Source: Vibrio chagasii (GTDB lineage: Bacteria > Pseudomonadota > Gammaproteobacteria > Enterobacterales > Vibrionaceae). From it: DNA of 40,186 bases. The translations under genes and the position numbers were made by a program. The stretch spans positions 309,162 to 349,347 of the forward strand of contig NZ_MSCI01000003.1 in NCBI RefSeq assembly GCF_002954585.1. The letters run 5' to 3'. The first letter of the stretch is position 1; every line of letters starts with the position of its first letter. Shown here in pieces: positions 1-8,124 of this stretch. The notes below the pieces were generated by a model. That model searched no databases. It was not told the origin of the DNA and saw only the letters and a program-made list of their open reading frames with translations.

Positions 1-40
1 AAGGTTGAGGTCACGAGTTCGAACCTCGTGTGTCGCTCCA
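1..40 (+). tRNA. tRNA-Gly (GCC), 3' part, cut by window start
   Basis: Only the 3' half is present: the end of the anticodon stem, the variable loop, a T-arm (ACGAG-TTCGAAC-CTCGT), the 3' acceptor strand GTGTCGC, discriminator T and an encoded CCA at 38-40. The glycine GCC assignment comes from the degenerate copy just downstream, which keeps the same right half and shows the anticodon loop CCTTGCCAAGG; U73 is also typical of tRNA-Gly. The 5' half lies outside the window, so an intact gene is inferred. Confidence 0.85.
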
Positions 41-49
41 TTTTTGAAA

Positions 50-144
50 GTGAAACATGAAGAGCATTCTGGAAGAGTGCAATCCTTGCCAAGGTTGAGG
101 TCACGCCTAAGCCTTGAAGATCGGGAACCTCGTGTGTCGCTCCA
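50..144 (+). pseudogene. degenerate tRNA-Gly (GCC) copy
   Basis: A second tRNA-Gly-like unit directly follows the first. The anticodon arm and variable region (about 84-105) match the upstream gene, as does the right end 125-144 (GAACCTCGTG then TGTCGCTCCA). Five bases of the T-arm (AGTTC) are replaced by 19 unrelated bases at 106-124, destroying the T stem-loop. The 5' acceptor and D-arm are only faintly recognisable (about 50-80, for example GGAAGAG where GGTAGAG is expected). The 5' strand no longer pairs with the 3' acceptor. It is best read as a decayed member of a tandem tRNA-Gly array, probably still inside the transcript and reaching the terminator at 236-263. Confidence 0.75.
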
Positions 145-235
145 ATTTCTTTCTAAGCTATCTGGCTTGGATATAGGCTTTAAGCCTAAGCTCTTTCTTT
201 AATGCTGCGAAGCATAATCCCCCAAAAAAGCAAAT

Positions 236-263
236 AATCCTCCATCATGGTGGATATTTTTTT
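236..263 (+). terminator. Rho-independent terminator of the tRNA-Gly transcript
   Basis: The hairpin ATCC-t-CCA / TGG-t-GGAT with a TCA loop is followed by a run of seven T. No gene lies between it and the tRNA remnant, so it most likely ends the tRNA transcript. A small GCGA-loop hairpin (ATGCT/AGCAT, 202-215) precedes it. Confidence 0.7.
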
Positions 264-329
264 GTCTTAAATTTTTCTTAGCAACAGGAATGCTAGTAAT
301 CATCAGGTCTCTGAAGTAGATACTTGAGG

Positions 330-622
330 TTTTTCACATCTATAAACAGACTTATCCACAAATAGTTAGATGTGGATAACTTGGTTGATAAAGTTATTTC
401 AGGCTTAATTCTTTACATCTCTCAAAAAGATCTTTCTTGTTTTCAATATATTAGCTGAATCTTGATGTTTGTAACTTATTGTTTTCTATAAGTTTAGATG
501 CGTATGCGGGATTTGGTGAAAGATCGTTAACTTGTTGTTTTTTGATCTTAATCATTTATCGGTACTGTGCTTAACTTTGTTTAGGTGTCGGAAGTTTACG
601 AGAGTTCTGAATTTTTTCCACA
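330..622. promoter_or_regulatory. DnaA-box cluster, candidate datA-like locus
   Basis: The gene-free stretch 145-735 carries four 9-mers fitting TTWTNCACA: 330-338 (TTTTTCACA, +), 352-360 (TTATCCACA, +), 371-379 (TTATCCACA, minus strand) and 614-622 (TTTTCCACA, +). A one-mismatch box lies at 566-574 (minus). The two perfect consensus boxes face each other 10 bp apart. In E. coli the DnaA-titrating site datA lies between the glyVXY tRNA-Gly genes and queG, the same flanks as here. There is no ORF with coding character in the stretch. Function is inferred from position and boxes; an IHF site with exact consensus was not found. Confidence 0.5.
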
Positions 623-735
623 TTGTCAAAATTGAGAACAAGGTCAAACATTGTTCTAAAATTATGTGCAACGAGTTGTCTTAAATATTGGACTGTTAGT
701 AAGAGCTAGCCTGCCAAACATTGGTATATATAGGG

Positions 736-1878
736 CTAAGCATCTCTTGGTAGTCCTTTCTCAACAATACGTATCAGCCTGTGCTTTTTAGTTGCGACTT
801 TGCTGTTACCTTTTTGAACCTCAATAATGCTCGGTAATTGCTGTAATTGTTTTTCTAAAGCCCACTCGATATGAACATCTAACATGTCGCTATTACCTCG
901 GTGAGACTCTAAGGTTTCAACAATACGTTGTTGGAATGGCGCATTACCCATAGCAACATAGATATTGCGTAACCATTGCGTATGGCCAATACGTCTAATC
1001 GCTGAGCCTTCCATTTTCTTTAAGAAGGTCGCTTCATCCCAGCTTGCGAGTAAAACGAGGTCGGCTTCTTTAAAATCTTCTCTACGGTGGAAGTCTTTTT
1101 GTTCAGTGATATCAGCGTGACGATTCCATGGGCAAACCAACTGGCAGTCATCGCAACCATAGATTCGGTTCCCAATTGCTTCTCTGAACTCTTCTGGGAT
1201 TACACCATCGTATTCAATCGTTAAATATGAAATGCATTTTCGAGCATCAACCACACCATCAGCAATAATGGCGCCGGTTGGGCAGGAGGTGATACATGCG
1301 GTGCATTTTCCACATTCGTCAACACTCGGCTCATCGACAGGAAGAGGGATGTTCACTAGTAGCTCTCCAAGGAAGAACCAAGAACCTGCGTCTTTATCGA
1401 GAATGAGTGAGTGTTTGCCTGTCCAGCCTAATCCTGCTTTTTGAGCAAGTGGTCTTTCTAAAATAGGCGCAGAATCAACGAAAGGACGAGAGTCTAAACC
1501 TTCGACCTCTTTTTCAATTCTTTGTCCCAGCTTTTTCAGTTGGTTACGGAACAATTTGTGATAATCGCGACCTAAAGAGTAACGGCTGATGTAACCTTGA
1601 GTGGTATCACTGAGGTTTGAGGCAAATTGAGCTTCTGGTGGTAGGTAGTTCATTCGGGCGCTGATCACTCGAATGGTTCCTGGGTGAAGTTCATTAGGAC
1701 GTGCGCGCATCATGCCATGACGGGCCATCCAATCCATTTCGCCGTGGTGACCCGCATCTAGCCATGCTTGAAGAGGGGCTTCATGTTCACTGAGATCAAT
1801 ATCGCAGATGCCAACTTTTTGAAAGCCTAGCTCTTTTCCCCAAATTTTAATTTTTTCAGCAAGATGGTCTAGATTCAT
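736..1878 (-). CDS. queG: epoxyqueuosine reductase QueG
   Basis: Cytoplasmic, cobalamin-dependent reductase for the last step of queuosine synthesis, converting epoxyqueuosine to queuosine at the wobble base of tRNAs with GUN anticodons. The 380-aa length is normal. Visible features are the N-terminal B12-binding region with the F-V-D-S-A-P motif (D135, the expected catalytic acid) and a bacterial ferredoxin-like pair of 4Fe-4S sites: C189, C192, C195, C199 (CGKCTACITSC), C215, then C242, C245, C249 (CDDCQLVCPW). HEAT-like helices follow to the C-terminus. The start MNLDHLAEK fits the family. It is divergent from tsaE, as in E. coli, except that E. coli has nnr in between and here there is none. 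Confidence 0.95.
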   Translation of the reverse strand: MNLDHLAEKIKIWGKELGFQKVGICDIDLSEHEAPLQAWLDAGHHGEMDWMARHGMMRARPNELHPGTIRVISARMNYLPPEAQFASNLSDTTQGYISRYSLGRDYHKLFRNQLKKLGQRIEKEVEGLDSRPFVDSAPILERPLAQKAGLGWTGKHSLILDKDAGSWFFLGELLVNIPLPVDEPSVDECGKCTACITSCPTGAIIADGVVDARKCISYLTIEYDGVIPEEFREAIGNRIYGCDDCQLVCPWNRHADITEQKDFHRREDFKEADLVLLASWDEATFLKKMEGSAIRRIGHTQWLRNIYVAMGNAPFQQRIVETLESHRGNSDMLDVHIEWALEKQLQQLPSIIEVQKGNSKVATKKHRLIRIVEKGLPRDA

Positions 1879-2100
1879 GGCTTCATTCTTATAGAGATAA
1901 GGATAACTAAAATTCGGTTCGGCAAAAATGGGGGCGGATCTTAACGGATCTTAGTGGTGTTGACCAGAACAGACGTGTTTTGAACAGTATTTTTCATAGA
2001 ACTTACACTTGAGTGCTTGTCTCTCAAAAGCATCACGGTTTACTATTCTTGTTCTTTTGATTTTTATATAGTCAACGATCGATTTTTAGAGAACGTATTC

Positions 2101-2565
2101 ATGAGCACTAAACAATTTACTTTGAAAGATGAACAAGCAACGATTCAACTAGGAACGGAGCTTTCTAATCTTTGCTCACAGCAGACAACGATTTATCTGC
2201 ATGGTGATCTTGGCGCAGGTAAAACGACGTTTAGTCGCGGCTTTGTAAAAGCACTTGGTCATCAAGGAAATGTAAAGAGCCCAACGTATACTCTAGTTGA
2301 ACCTTATCAACTTGCAGATTGGCAGGTGTATCACTTTGATCTTTACCGCCTAGCTGATCCTGAAGAACTCGAATTTATGGGGATTCGTGATTACTTTACG
2401 CCTGACGCGATCTGTTTGGTTGAATGGCCAGAGAAAGGCCAAGGATTGCTACCAGAAGCGGACATGGATATTGATATTCGTTACCAAGACGATCACCGTA
2501 TTGTTTCTTTAACCGCTAATAGTGAATACGGACAGCGCTTACTTACTCAGTTGGAGTTATGTTGA
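2101..2565 (+). CDS. tsaE: tRNA threonylcarbamoyladenosine biosynthesis ATPase TsaE
   Basis: P-loop ATPase partner of TsaB-TsaD in making t6A at position 37 of ANN-decoding tRNAs. The Walker A motif GDLGAGKTT lies at residues 35-43, followed by the family's conserved S-P-T-Y-T-L-V and H-F-D-L-Y-R blocks and the L-V-E-W-P-E motif. I place the start at the ATG at 2101 (MSTKQF, 154 aa), which gives the usual family length. An in-frame ATG at 2017 would add 28 hydrophobic residues not expected in this family. The stop overlaps the amiB start by 7 bp, so translation is probably coupled. Confidence 0.93.
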   Translation: MSTKQFTLKDEQATIQLGTELSNLCSQQTTIYLHGDLGAGKTTFSRGFVKALGHQGNVKSPTYTLVEPYQLADWQVYHFDLYRLADPEELEFMGIRDYFTPDAICLVEWPEKGQGLLPEADMDIDIRYQDDHRIVSLTANSEYGQRLLTQLELC

Positions 2566-4280
2566 TTTCTAGACGCCTTTTTCCAACAGTAGCCATGATG
2601 GCTGCTGTTTTCTCCTTACTATTTTCATCACTGGTTTCTGCGAATTCACTAAAAGGTTTGAGGGTTTGGCCTTCACCTGAAGAAACGCGTGTGGTTATCG
2701 ATCTTAAATCTGAGGTCGACTTTAGCTATTTCACACTGAGTAGCCCAAGCCGCTTGGTTGTCGATTTAAAAAATACCGAATTGGCCACTAAGTTACCGGT
2801 GGTGGTGAAAGACAGCCCAGTACTTTCTAAAGTTCGTAAAAGCTCTCCCCCACAGAAGGGAACCTATCGCTTAGTTTTCGAGTTGAAGAAATCCTCTAAA
2901 GCTAACCTTTTTAAGTTAAGCCCAACACCGGGCGGTCAATATGGGCACCGTTTGGTGATCGATCTACCTCATGGTACGGGAAGCAAGAGCAAACCAACCA
3001 CAAAACCAAGTAAGCCAACGGTAAGTAAAGATATCAATCAGGTTAAGCGTCAGAAAGATATCTTGATCGTGATTGATCCTGGGCATGGTGGTGAAGACCC
3101 AGGCTCGATCGGCCCAAGTCGTAAATATGAAAAAGATGCGACGCTGAGTATTTCTAAAAAGTTAGCTGCTCAATTGAATGCGATTCCGGGTATCAAAACT
3201 CGTATGACTCGTAATGCTGACTATTTCGTAAACCTTAATAGACGAGTTGCTATTGCTCGTGAGAATGAAGCGCACCTATTGATCTCTATTCACGCGGATG
3301 CCTTTACTACACCTCAACCTCGAGGCGGTTCGGTGTTTGTGCTGAACACTCGACGTGCGAATACAGAAATCTCCCGTTGGATTGAGAATAAAGAGAAACA
3401 ATCAGAATTGTTGGGGGGCACGGGTACTGCTTTCACCAGCAATATTGATGATAAGAACGTAAACCAAACTCTGTTGGACCTGCAATTTAGTCACTCTCAG
3501 AAAGAGGGCTATAAACTGGCAACAGCAATTCTGTCTGAAATGGGTAAAGTCGCTAAGCTACACAACAGTAAGCCGATTAATACGAGTTTGGCAGTATTGC
3601 GCTCACCGCAGATCCCATCGGTATTGGTAGAAACGGGCTTTATTTCAAATCCAACGGAAGAGAAGTTACTTTTCCAACGCTCGCACCAAGATAAACTTGC
3701 GCGTGCTGTGACTAAAGCTGTGGTGAAGTACCTGAAAGAGAACCCGCCTGAAGGGATTATCTTGTCTAATGCGACATCATCAACAGGCAGTGTGAGTCAG
3801 CACAAGGTGTCTCGTGGTGAGTCATTATCTGTGATTGCGAGTAAGTACGGCACATCGACACAAGCATTGATGAAGTACAACAATCTGAAGTCGAGCAGCC
3901 TAGCGATTGGCCAAGTGCTTAAGATTCCAGGCGGTGCTTCAAGCTCATCATCAAGCAGTGCGGTTAAAACTAAGACTATCACTCACACGGTTAAGTCTGG
4001 AGAATACTTAGGTAAGATAGCTAGCCGTTATAAAGTATCTGTGGCTGATATTAAACGTGAGAACCGTCTAAAATCAGAAACGGTGAGAGTGGGTCAAAAG
4101 TTACGTATTACGGTTGAGGTTAAGGATGTTCCTCTGCGCAAACATAAAGTCGCAAGAGGTGATTACTTAGGCAAGATTGCTGCGAAGTACGGGGTGAGTG
4201 TGAACAGCATTCGCCAAGCGAATAAGCTCCGTTCTGATGAATTGGCGATTGGACAAGTGCTGATTATTCCTCATAAATAA
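2559..4280 (+). CDS. amiB: N-acetylmuramoyl-L-alanine amidase AmiB with three LysM domains
   Basis: Periplasmic zinc amidase that cleaves the amide bond between MurNAc and the stem peptide to split septal peptidoglycan. In order: signal peptide (residues 1-28, ending S-L-V-S-A-N), AMIN domain (about 30-130), a Ser/Lys/Pro linker, Amidase_3 catalytic domain (about 168-395) and three LysM repeats (about 414-455, 474-515, 528-573). Catalytic signatures are D-P-G-H-G-G, S-I-H-A-D and V-E-T-G-F-I-S-N. At 573 aa it exceeds E. coli AmiB, which has a single LysM. The start overlaps tsaE and has TTGGAG upstream. Activation by an EnvC-like factor is expected from the family but not visible here. Confidence 0.95.
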   Translation: MLISRRLFPTVAMMAAVFSLLFSSLVSANSLKGLRVWPSPEETRVVIDLKSEVDFSYFTLSSPSRLVVDLKNTELATKLPVVVKDSPVLSKVRKSSPPQKGTYRLVFELKKSSKANLFKLSPTPGGQYGHRLVIDLPHGTGSKSKPTTKPSKPTVSKDINQVKRQKDILIVIDPGHGGEDPGSIGPSRKYEKDATLSISKKLAAQLNAIPGIKTRMTRNADYFVNLNRRVAIARENEAHLLISIHADAFTTPQPRGGSVFVLNTRRANTEISRWIENKEKQSELLGGTGTAFTSNIDDKNVNQTLLDLQFSHSQKEGYKLATAILSEMGKVAKLHNSKPINTSLAVLRSPQIPSVLVETGFISNPTEEKLLFQRSHQDKLARAVTKAVVKYLKENPPEGIILSNATSSTGSVSQHKVSRGESLSVIASKYGTSTQALMKYNNLKSSSLAIGQVLKIPGGASSSSSSSAVKTKTITHTVKSGEYLGKIASRYKVSVADIKRENRLKSETVRVGQKLRITVEVKDVPLRKHKVARGDYLGKIAAKYGVSVNSIRQANKLRSDELAIGQVLIIPHK

Positions 4281-4355
4281 TCGAGTTTAACTAACATAGA
4301 AGTGCCTTATAAACATGGAAGGGCTTCTATGAATGGCAGTAAGGTAGCTATAAAT

Positions 4356-6548
4356 ATGACGATCAAAATACTGCCAGCTCGCTTAGCGAACCAAATCGCA
4401 GCGGGTGAAGTGGTAGAAAGGCCAGCCTCTGTTGTAAAAGAGCTGGTAGAGAACAGTTTGGATTCCGGCGCGACACGCATCGATATTGATATCGAGAAAG
4501 GTGGCGCCAAGATGATCCGTGTTCGTGATAATGGTAAGGGCATCGTAAAAGATGAGCTTGCTCTCGCACTAAGTCGTCACGCTACCTCTAAAATCCATAC
4601 TCTTGATGACCTTGAGGCGATCGTCAGCCTAGGTTTCCGTGGTGAAGCGTTGGCGAGTATCAGCTCAGTAGCGCGCTTAACCATGACTTCACGTCCAGCC
4701 ACTCAAGATCAAGCTTGGGCTGCGCACAGTGAAGGCCGAGACATGCAGGTAAAATTGCAGCCTGCTGCACACCCAATCGGCACCTCGGTTGAAGTGCTGG
4801 ATCTGTTTTTCAATACCCCGGCACGCCGCAAATTCTTACGTACTGAAAAAACCGAATTCACTCATATTGATGAGCTGCTTAAGCGTATTGCATTAAGCCG
4901 CTTTGATGTGACGATCAACCTGCGTCATAACGGCAAGATGATTCGTCAGTACCGCGCTGCTAAGACAGAGGTCCAAGCCGAGAAACGCATTGCAGCGGTA
5001 TGCGGTAATCCATTTGTTCGTCATATGCTTAAGATAGAACTTGAGCACCAAGGATTGAAGCTTCACGGCTGGATTACTACGCCTGAGGGGGCAAGACAGC
5101 AAAGCGACTTACAATACTGTTATGTGAATGGCCGTATGATGCGTGACAAACTGATCAATCACGCGATTCGCCAAAGCTACGAAACCAGCTTGCGCCCAGA
5201 CCAATTTGCAACTTACGTACTCTTCATTGAACTGGATCCGCATCAAGTCGATGTGAACGTTCACCCTGCTAAACATGAAGTGCGCTTTCATCAGGCTCGT
5301 CTGGTGCATGATTTTATTTATCAAGCACTGAGCGATGGCCTAGCACAAAGTAAGCAAATCGATGCGGCGCCTATTAATCAATCCGCTTTCCACCAATCAG
5401 AAGATCCTAGTTACCAGCAAGATAGTTCGGTGCCTGAAGGGGAAGAGACGACGAGTTTTAGTGCTCCAGAAAGCAATGTCCCAGCTCATTTGGAACACTC
5501 GCAGGTTTCTGAAAGAGTGCGACATGCGATTGAACAGACTCCAGCCTATCCGAGAAAATCTGAATCTGAGCAAGCTTATGATCAGCCTCAGCACAGCGTT
5601 AATGATGGTGGTCAGTACTATGGCTCTGCGTTTAATAGAGGTTCTTCAAGCAGCGGCTATTCAAGTAACTTAGGCTCACCTGCTAACCGAAACTCATCTG
5701 CTGGTGAAACCAGTTTTACCGGATCGCCTCGTCAAGAGTGGATAGAATCACGACCTGCTCCGAAAAAAGAGAAAGAGTCACATCAACACCACGCCGAACC
5801 TGCACCTTCGAAGCGCGAGGTGAGCGCTTACAAAGAGCTATTGAAAACGCCAGATTTTGAGCGTCAAACGGATTCGCCATCAGATGCTCAACAGCCAATG
5901 GCGCAAACAGCGCCAAGCGAAGCTGAGTTGCCTCAACAGAAGCTACCTCAGTCGAAGCCAAGAACACCAGTCACTGAATTAGGTAAGGCGGTCTCTATTG
6001 TCGAGCGTCAGTTCCTGATGATGGGCAATAAGAATGGTTGCGTGTTGGTCTCCTTGGCTAAAGCGGAATTACTGCGCGTTATTGGCCAGCTCGATACACG
6101 AAGTGGGGCATTGAAAAGCCAGCCATTACTGGTGCCTTTATCGCTTAAAATTGGCAGTGAATTGGTTGAGGTGGCGAAGGCATTGAGCCAACCACTAGCT
6201 CGTCTTGGTATTGAGCTTAAAGTTCGAAACAGTGAAGCGGTCATGGTGATGGGGGTTCCTTCTCCGTTAAGACAGCAAAACTTACAAATTCTGATCCCAG
6301 ATCTGTTATCGTACGCGGCTTCAATAAATGCCCAGGGTGCAGTGAAGCAACCTAATGACATGTTGTCAGCTTTGGTTAACTGGGTCGGGATTCAAACCGC
6401 ACAAGTAAAAAGCGACTACACTTTATCTGAAGCGGTTCAATTAGTTGGGGAACTTGAACAACTTTGGCATGGTCTACTTCCATTAGATGATCCTGAGTTT
6501 GTTAATCCTATCGACTTTTCGGCGACTATTGCGGCATTTATGGCTTAG
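4356..6548 (+). CDS. mutL: DNA mismatch repair protein MutL
   Basis: GHKL-type ATPase linking MutS mismatch recognition to MutH and UvrD. The N-terminal ATPase domain (about 1-330) shows N-Q-I-A-A-G-E-V-V-E-R-P, V-R-D-N-G-K-G-I and G-F-R-G-E-A-L. A long low-complexity linker rich in Ser, Gln and Pro follows (about 340-535), then the C-terminal dimerisation domain. I choose the ATG at 4356 (MTIKILPARLANQ) because E. coli MutL starts at the equivalent point and AAGGTAG lies 9 bp upstream; an ATG at 4302 would add 18 residues. The 730-aa length exceeds E. coli MutL (615), mainly in the linker. The endonuclease motif DQHAxxE is absent, fitting Dam/MutH-directed repair. Confidence 0.95.
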   Translation: MTIKILPARLANQIAAGEVVERPASVVKELVENSLDSGATRIDIDIEKGGAKMIRVRDNGKGIVKDELALALSRHATSKIHTLDDLEAIVSLGFRGEALASISSVARLTMTSRPATQDQAWAAHSEGRDMQVKLQPAAHPIGTSVEVLDLFFNTPARRKFLRTEKTEFTHIDELLKRIALSRFDVTINLRHNGKMIRQYRAAKTEVQAEKRIAAVCGNPFVRHMLKIELEHQGLKLHGWITTPEGARQQSDLQYCYVNGRMMRDKLINHAIRQSYETSLRPDQFATYVLFIELDPHQVDVNVHPAKHEVRFHQARLVHDFIYQALSDGLAQSKQIDAAPINQSAFHQSEDPSYQQDSSVPEGEETTSFSAPESNVPAHLEHSQVSERVRHAIEQTPAYPRKSESEQAYDQPQHSVNDGGQYYGSAFNRGSSSSGYSSNLGSPANRNSSAGETSFTGSPRQEWIESRPAPKKEKESHQHHAEPAPSKREVSAYKELLKTPDFERQTDSPSDAQQPMAQTAPSEAELPQQKLPQSKPRTPVTELGKAVSIVERQFLMMGNKNGCVLVSLAKAELLRVIGQLDTRSGALKSQPLLVPLSLKIGSELVEVAKALSQPLARLGIELKVRNSEAVMVMGVPSPLRQQNLQILIPDLLSYAASINAQGAVKQPNDMLSALVNWVGIQTAQVKSDYTLSEAVQLVGELEQLWHGLLPLDDPEFVNPIDFSATIAAFMA

Positions 6549-6690
6549 TTTATTGATAAATTGAGCTTATTTACGGCTTAGGCTGTATATGATTTTATTT
6601 TTACGATGGACGCTTTTTTGAACGCGAATCCCTCGTGACAAAAGCCCTTTGCTATAAAGCGCTATAACTGAGAAACAAATACTAAATATC

Positions 6691-7623
6691 ATGACTGAAA
6701 AATTACCTTTAGCGTTGTTTTTAATGGGCCCAACGGCATCAGGAAAAACAGATTTAGCTATCCGCTTACGTCAAAAATACCCAGTAGAGATCATCAGCGT
6801 CGATTCGGCACTTATCTACAAAGACATGGATATTGGCACCGCTAAACCGGATGCAGAAGAGCTTGCGCTCGCGCCTCACCGCTTGATTGATATTCTTGAC
6901 CCAAGTGAAGCGTACTCTGCGGCAGATTTTCGTCGTGATGCACTGAAAGAGATGAACGAGATCGTTGCTCAAGGCAAGATCCCTCTTTTAGTCGGCGGCA
7001 CTATGCTCTACTACAAAGCGTTGTTGGAAGGTTTATCGCCACTACCGGCTGCGGATCCTGAGATTCGTAAGCAGATTGAAGCGGAATCTATCGAGCAAGG
7101 TTGGCAAGCATTACATGATCAATTAAGAGAGATTGATCCCGTATCCGCTGAAAGAATACACCCAAATGATCCACAAAGGCTTTCAAGGGCATTGGAAGTT
7201 TATCGAATTTCGGGTAAAACATTAACAGAGCTAACTCAAACGAAAGGCGATAGCCTGCCATTTCGTGTGAAACAATTTGCAATAGCTCCCAAGGAAAGGA
7301 AAGAACTCCATCGCCGCATTGAGCTGCGTTTCGAGAAGATGATCGAAGCAGGATTTGAAGAAGAGATGAAGGCGCTGTACGCCAGAGAAGATCTTCATCC
7401 TGAATTGCCATCGATCCGATGCGTTGGTTATAGGCAGATGTGGGATTATTTAGACGGTAATTGTGATTTAGACGAAGCGGTTTTCCGTGGTGTCTGTGCA
7501 ACCCGTCAGTTGGCCAAGCGACAGATCACCTGGTTGCGCAGTTGGGATGATTTAACTTGGTTGGATAGCGAAAACATTGATCAAGCGTTAGAAACTCTTT
7601 CAGATGCAATAGCATCTGATTAG
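6691..7623 (+). CDS. miaA: tRNA dimethylallyltransferase MiaA
   Basis: Transfers a dimethylallyl group to A37 of UNN-decoding tRNAs, the first step of ms2i6A formation. At 310 aa it has the normal length. The P-loop G-P-T-A-S-G-K-T lies at about residues 13-20, followed by S-V-D-S-A-L-I-Y and D-I-G-T-A-K-P (substrate and metal binding), the G-G-T-M-L-Y-Y motif and the tRNA-binding R-C-V-G-Y-R-Q block. It lies 142 bp after mutL, in the order seen in enterobacteria. A strong terminator separates it from hfq, so full co-transcription with hfq is doubtful. Confidence 0.95.
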   Translation: MTEKLPLALFLMGPTASGKTDLAIRLRQKYPVEIISVDSALIYKDMDIGTAKPDAEELALAPHRLIDILDPSEAYSAADFRRDALKEMNEIVAQGKIPLLVGGTMLYYKALLEGLSPLPAADPEIRKQIEAESIEQGWQALHDQLREIDPVSAERIHPNDPQRLSRALEVYRISGKTLTELTQTKGDSLPFRVKQFAIAPKERKELHRRIELRFEKMIEAGFEEEMKALYAREDLHPELPSIRCVGYRQMWDYLDGNCDLDEAVFRGVCATRQLAKRQITWLRSWDDLTWLDSENIDQALETLSDAIASD

Positions 7624-7675
7624 TATTGCTGTGTATAATGTGATCGCTTTTGCGTGAATATACTCTGGAAAGGAT

Positions 7676-7732
7676 CCGTTATTGAGGCTTTTTAAAATCA
7701 CAGCCTTTCAATAACAACGGAGTTTTTTTATT
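7676..7732 (+). terminator. strong hairpin and T-run between miaA and hfq
   Basis: The left arm CCGTTATTG-a-GGCT (7676-7689) pairs with AGCC-ttt-CAATAAC-a-ACGG (7702-7720) and is followed at once by seven T. This looks like a Rho-independent terminator or attenuator inside the miaA-hfq interval. A TATAAT at 7634-7639 upstream could start a short RNA of roughly 85 nt ending here, but it lacks a convincing -35. Confidence 0.75.
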
Positions 7733-7816
7733 CATTTAGCTCAGATGCAAAGGCCGCACCTTTTTGTGCACCACTAGCTAAATAATTACAACAAAATACA
7801 AAATAAGGAAAATAAA

Positions 7817-8080
7817 ATGGCTAAGGGGCAATCGCTACAAGACCCATTCCTAAATGCACTCCGCCGTGAGCGCATTCCAGTCTCAATCTACCTTGTAAAC
7901 GGCATTAAGCTGCAAGGTCAGATCGAGTCTTTCGATCAATTCGTGATCTTGCTGAAGAACACTGTAAACCAAATGGTTTACAAGCATGCGATTTCTACTG
8001 TGGTTCCTGCTCGTGCAGTAAGTCACCACAGCGGCGAGCAACGTGCTCCATCTGATCGTGCTGAGAAGACAGAAGATTAA
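7817..8080 (+). CDS. hfq: RNA chaperone Hfq
   Basis: Hexameric Sm-like protein that pairs small RNAs with target mRNAs. The 87-aa protein begins MAKGQSLQDPFLNALR. It contains Sm1 (V-S-I-Y-L-V-N-G-I-K-L-Q-G), F-D-Q-F-V-I-L-L-K-N and Sm2 with the Y-K-H-A-I-S-T-V-V-P motif. A short, polar C-terminal tail of about 20 residues is shorter than in E. coli (102 aa), as is usual in Vibrio. The ribosome-binding site AAGGAA lies upstream. hflX follows after 44 bp with no terminator, so hfq-hflX-hflK-hflC is likely one transcript, fed by a promoter downstream of the 7676-7732 terminator or by read-through. Confidence 0.97.
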   Translation: MAKGQSLQDPFLNALRRERIPVSIYLVNGIKLQGQIESFDQFVILLKNTVNQMVYKHAISTVVPARAVSHHSGEQRAPSDRAEKTED

Positions 8081-8124
8081 TCGTTCAATTAACACAGTAA
8101 ATGCTGTGATAAGGAGTTGGTTGC

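Noticed and set aside
5..202. 65-codon open frame at the left edge
   Set aside because: It runs through the tRNA-Gly 3' end, the tRNA remnant and the bases just after it, so the open frame is incidental.
635..657. queG terminator (AGAACAA/TTGTTCT)
   Set aside because: It is a perfect 7-bp inverted repeat but has a weak AT-rich stem, no proper T-run on the minus strand, and lies almost 80 bp beyond the stop.
145..735. Replication origin (oriC) of the chromosome
   Set aside because: It has DnaA boxes and some GATC sites, but no mnmG/mioC neighbours and no clear 13-mer repeat array. A datA-like role fits the location better.
2017..2100. 28-residue N-terminal extension of TsaE
   Set aside because: It exceeds the family length and the internal ATG at 2101 gives the expected N-terminus.
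5362..5673. 103-codon frame inside mutL
   Set aside because: It overlaps the low-complexity MutL linker in another frame and resembles no protein.
7088..7501. 137-codon minus-strand frame in miaA
   Set aside because: It lies entirely antisense to a conserved enzyme gene.
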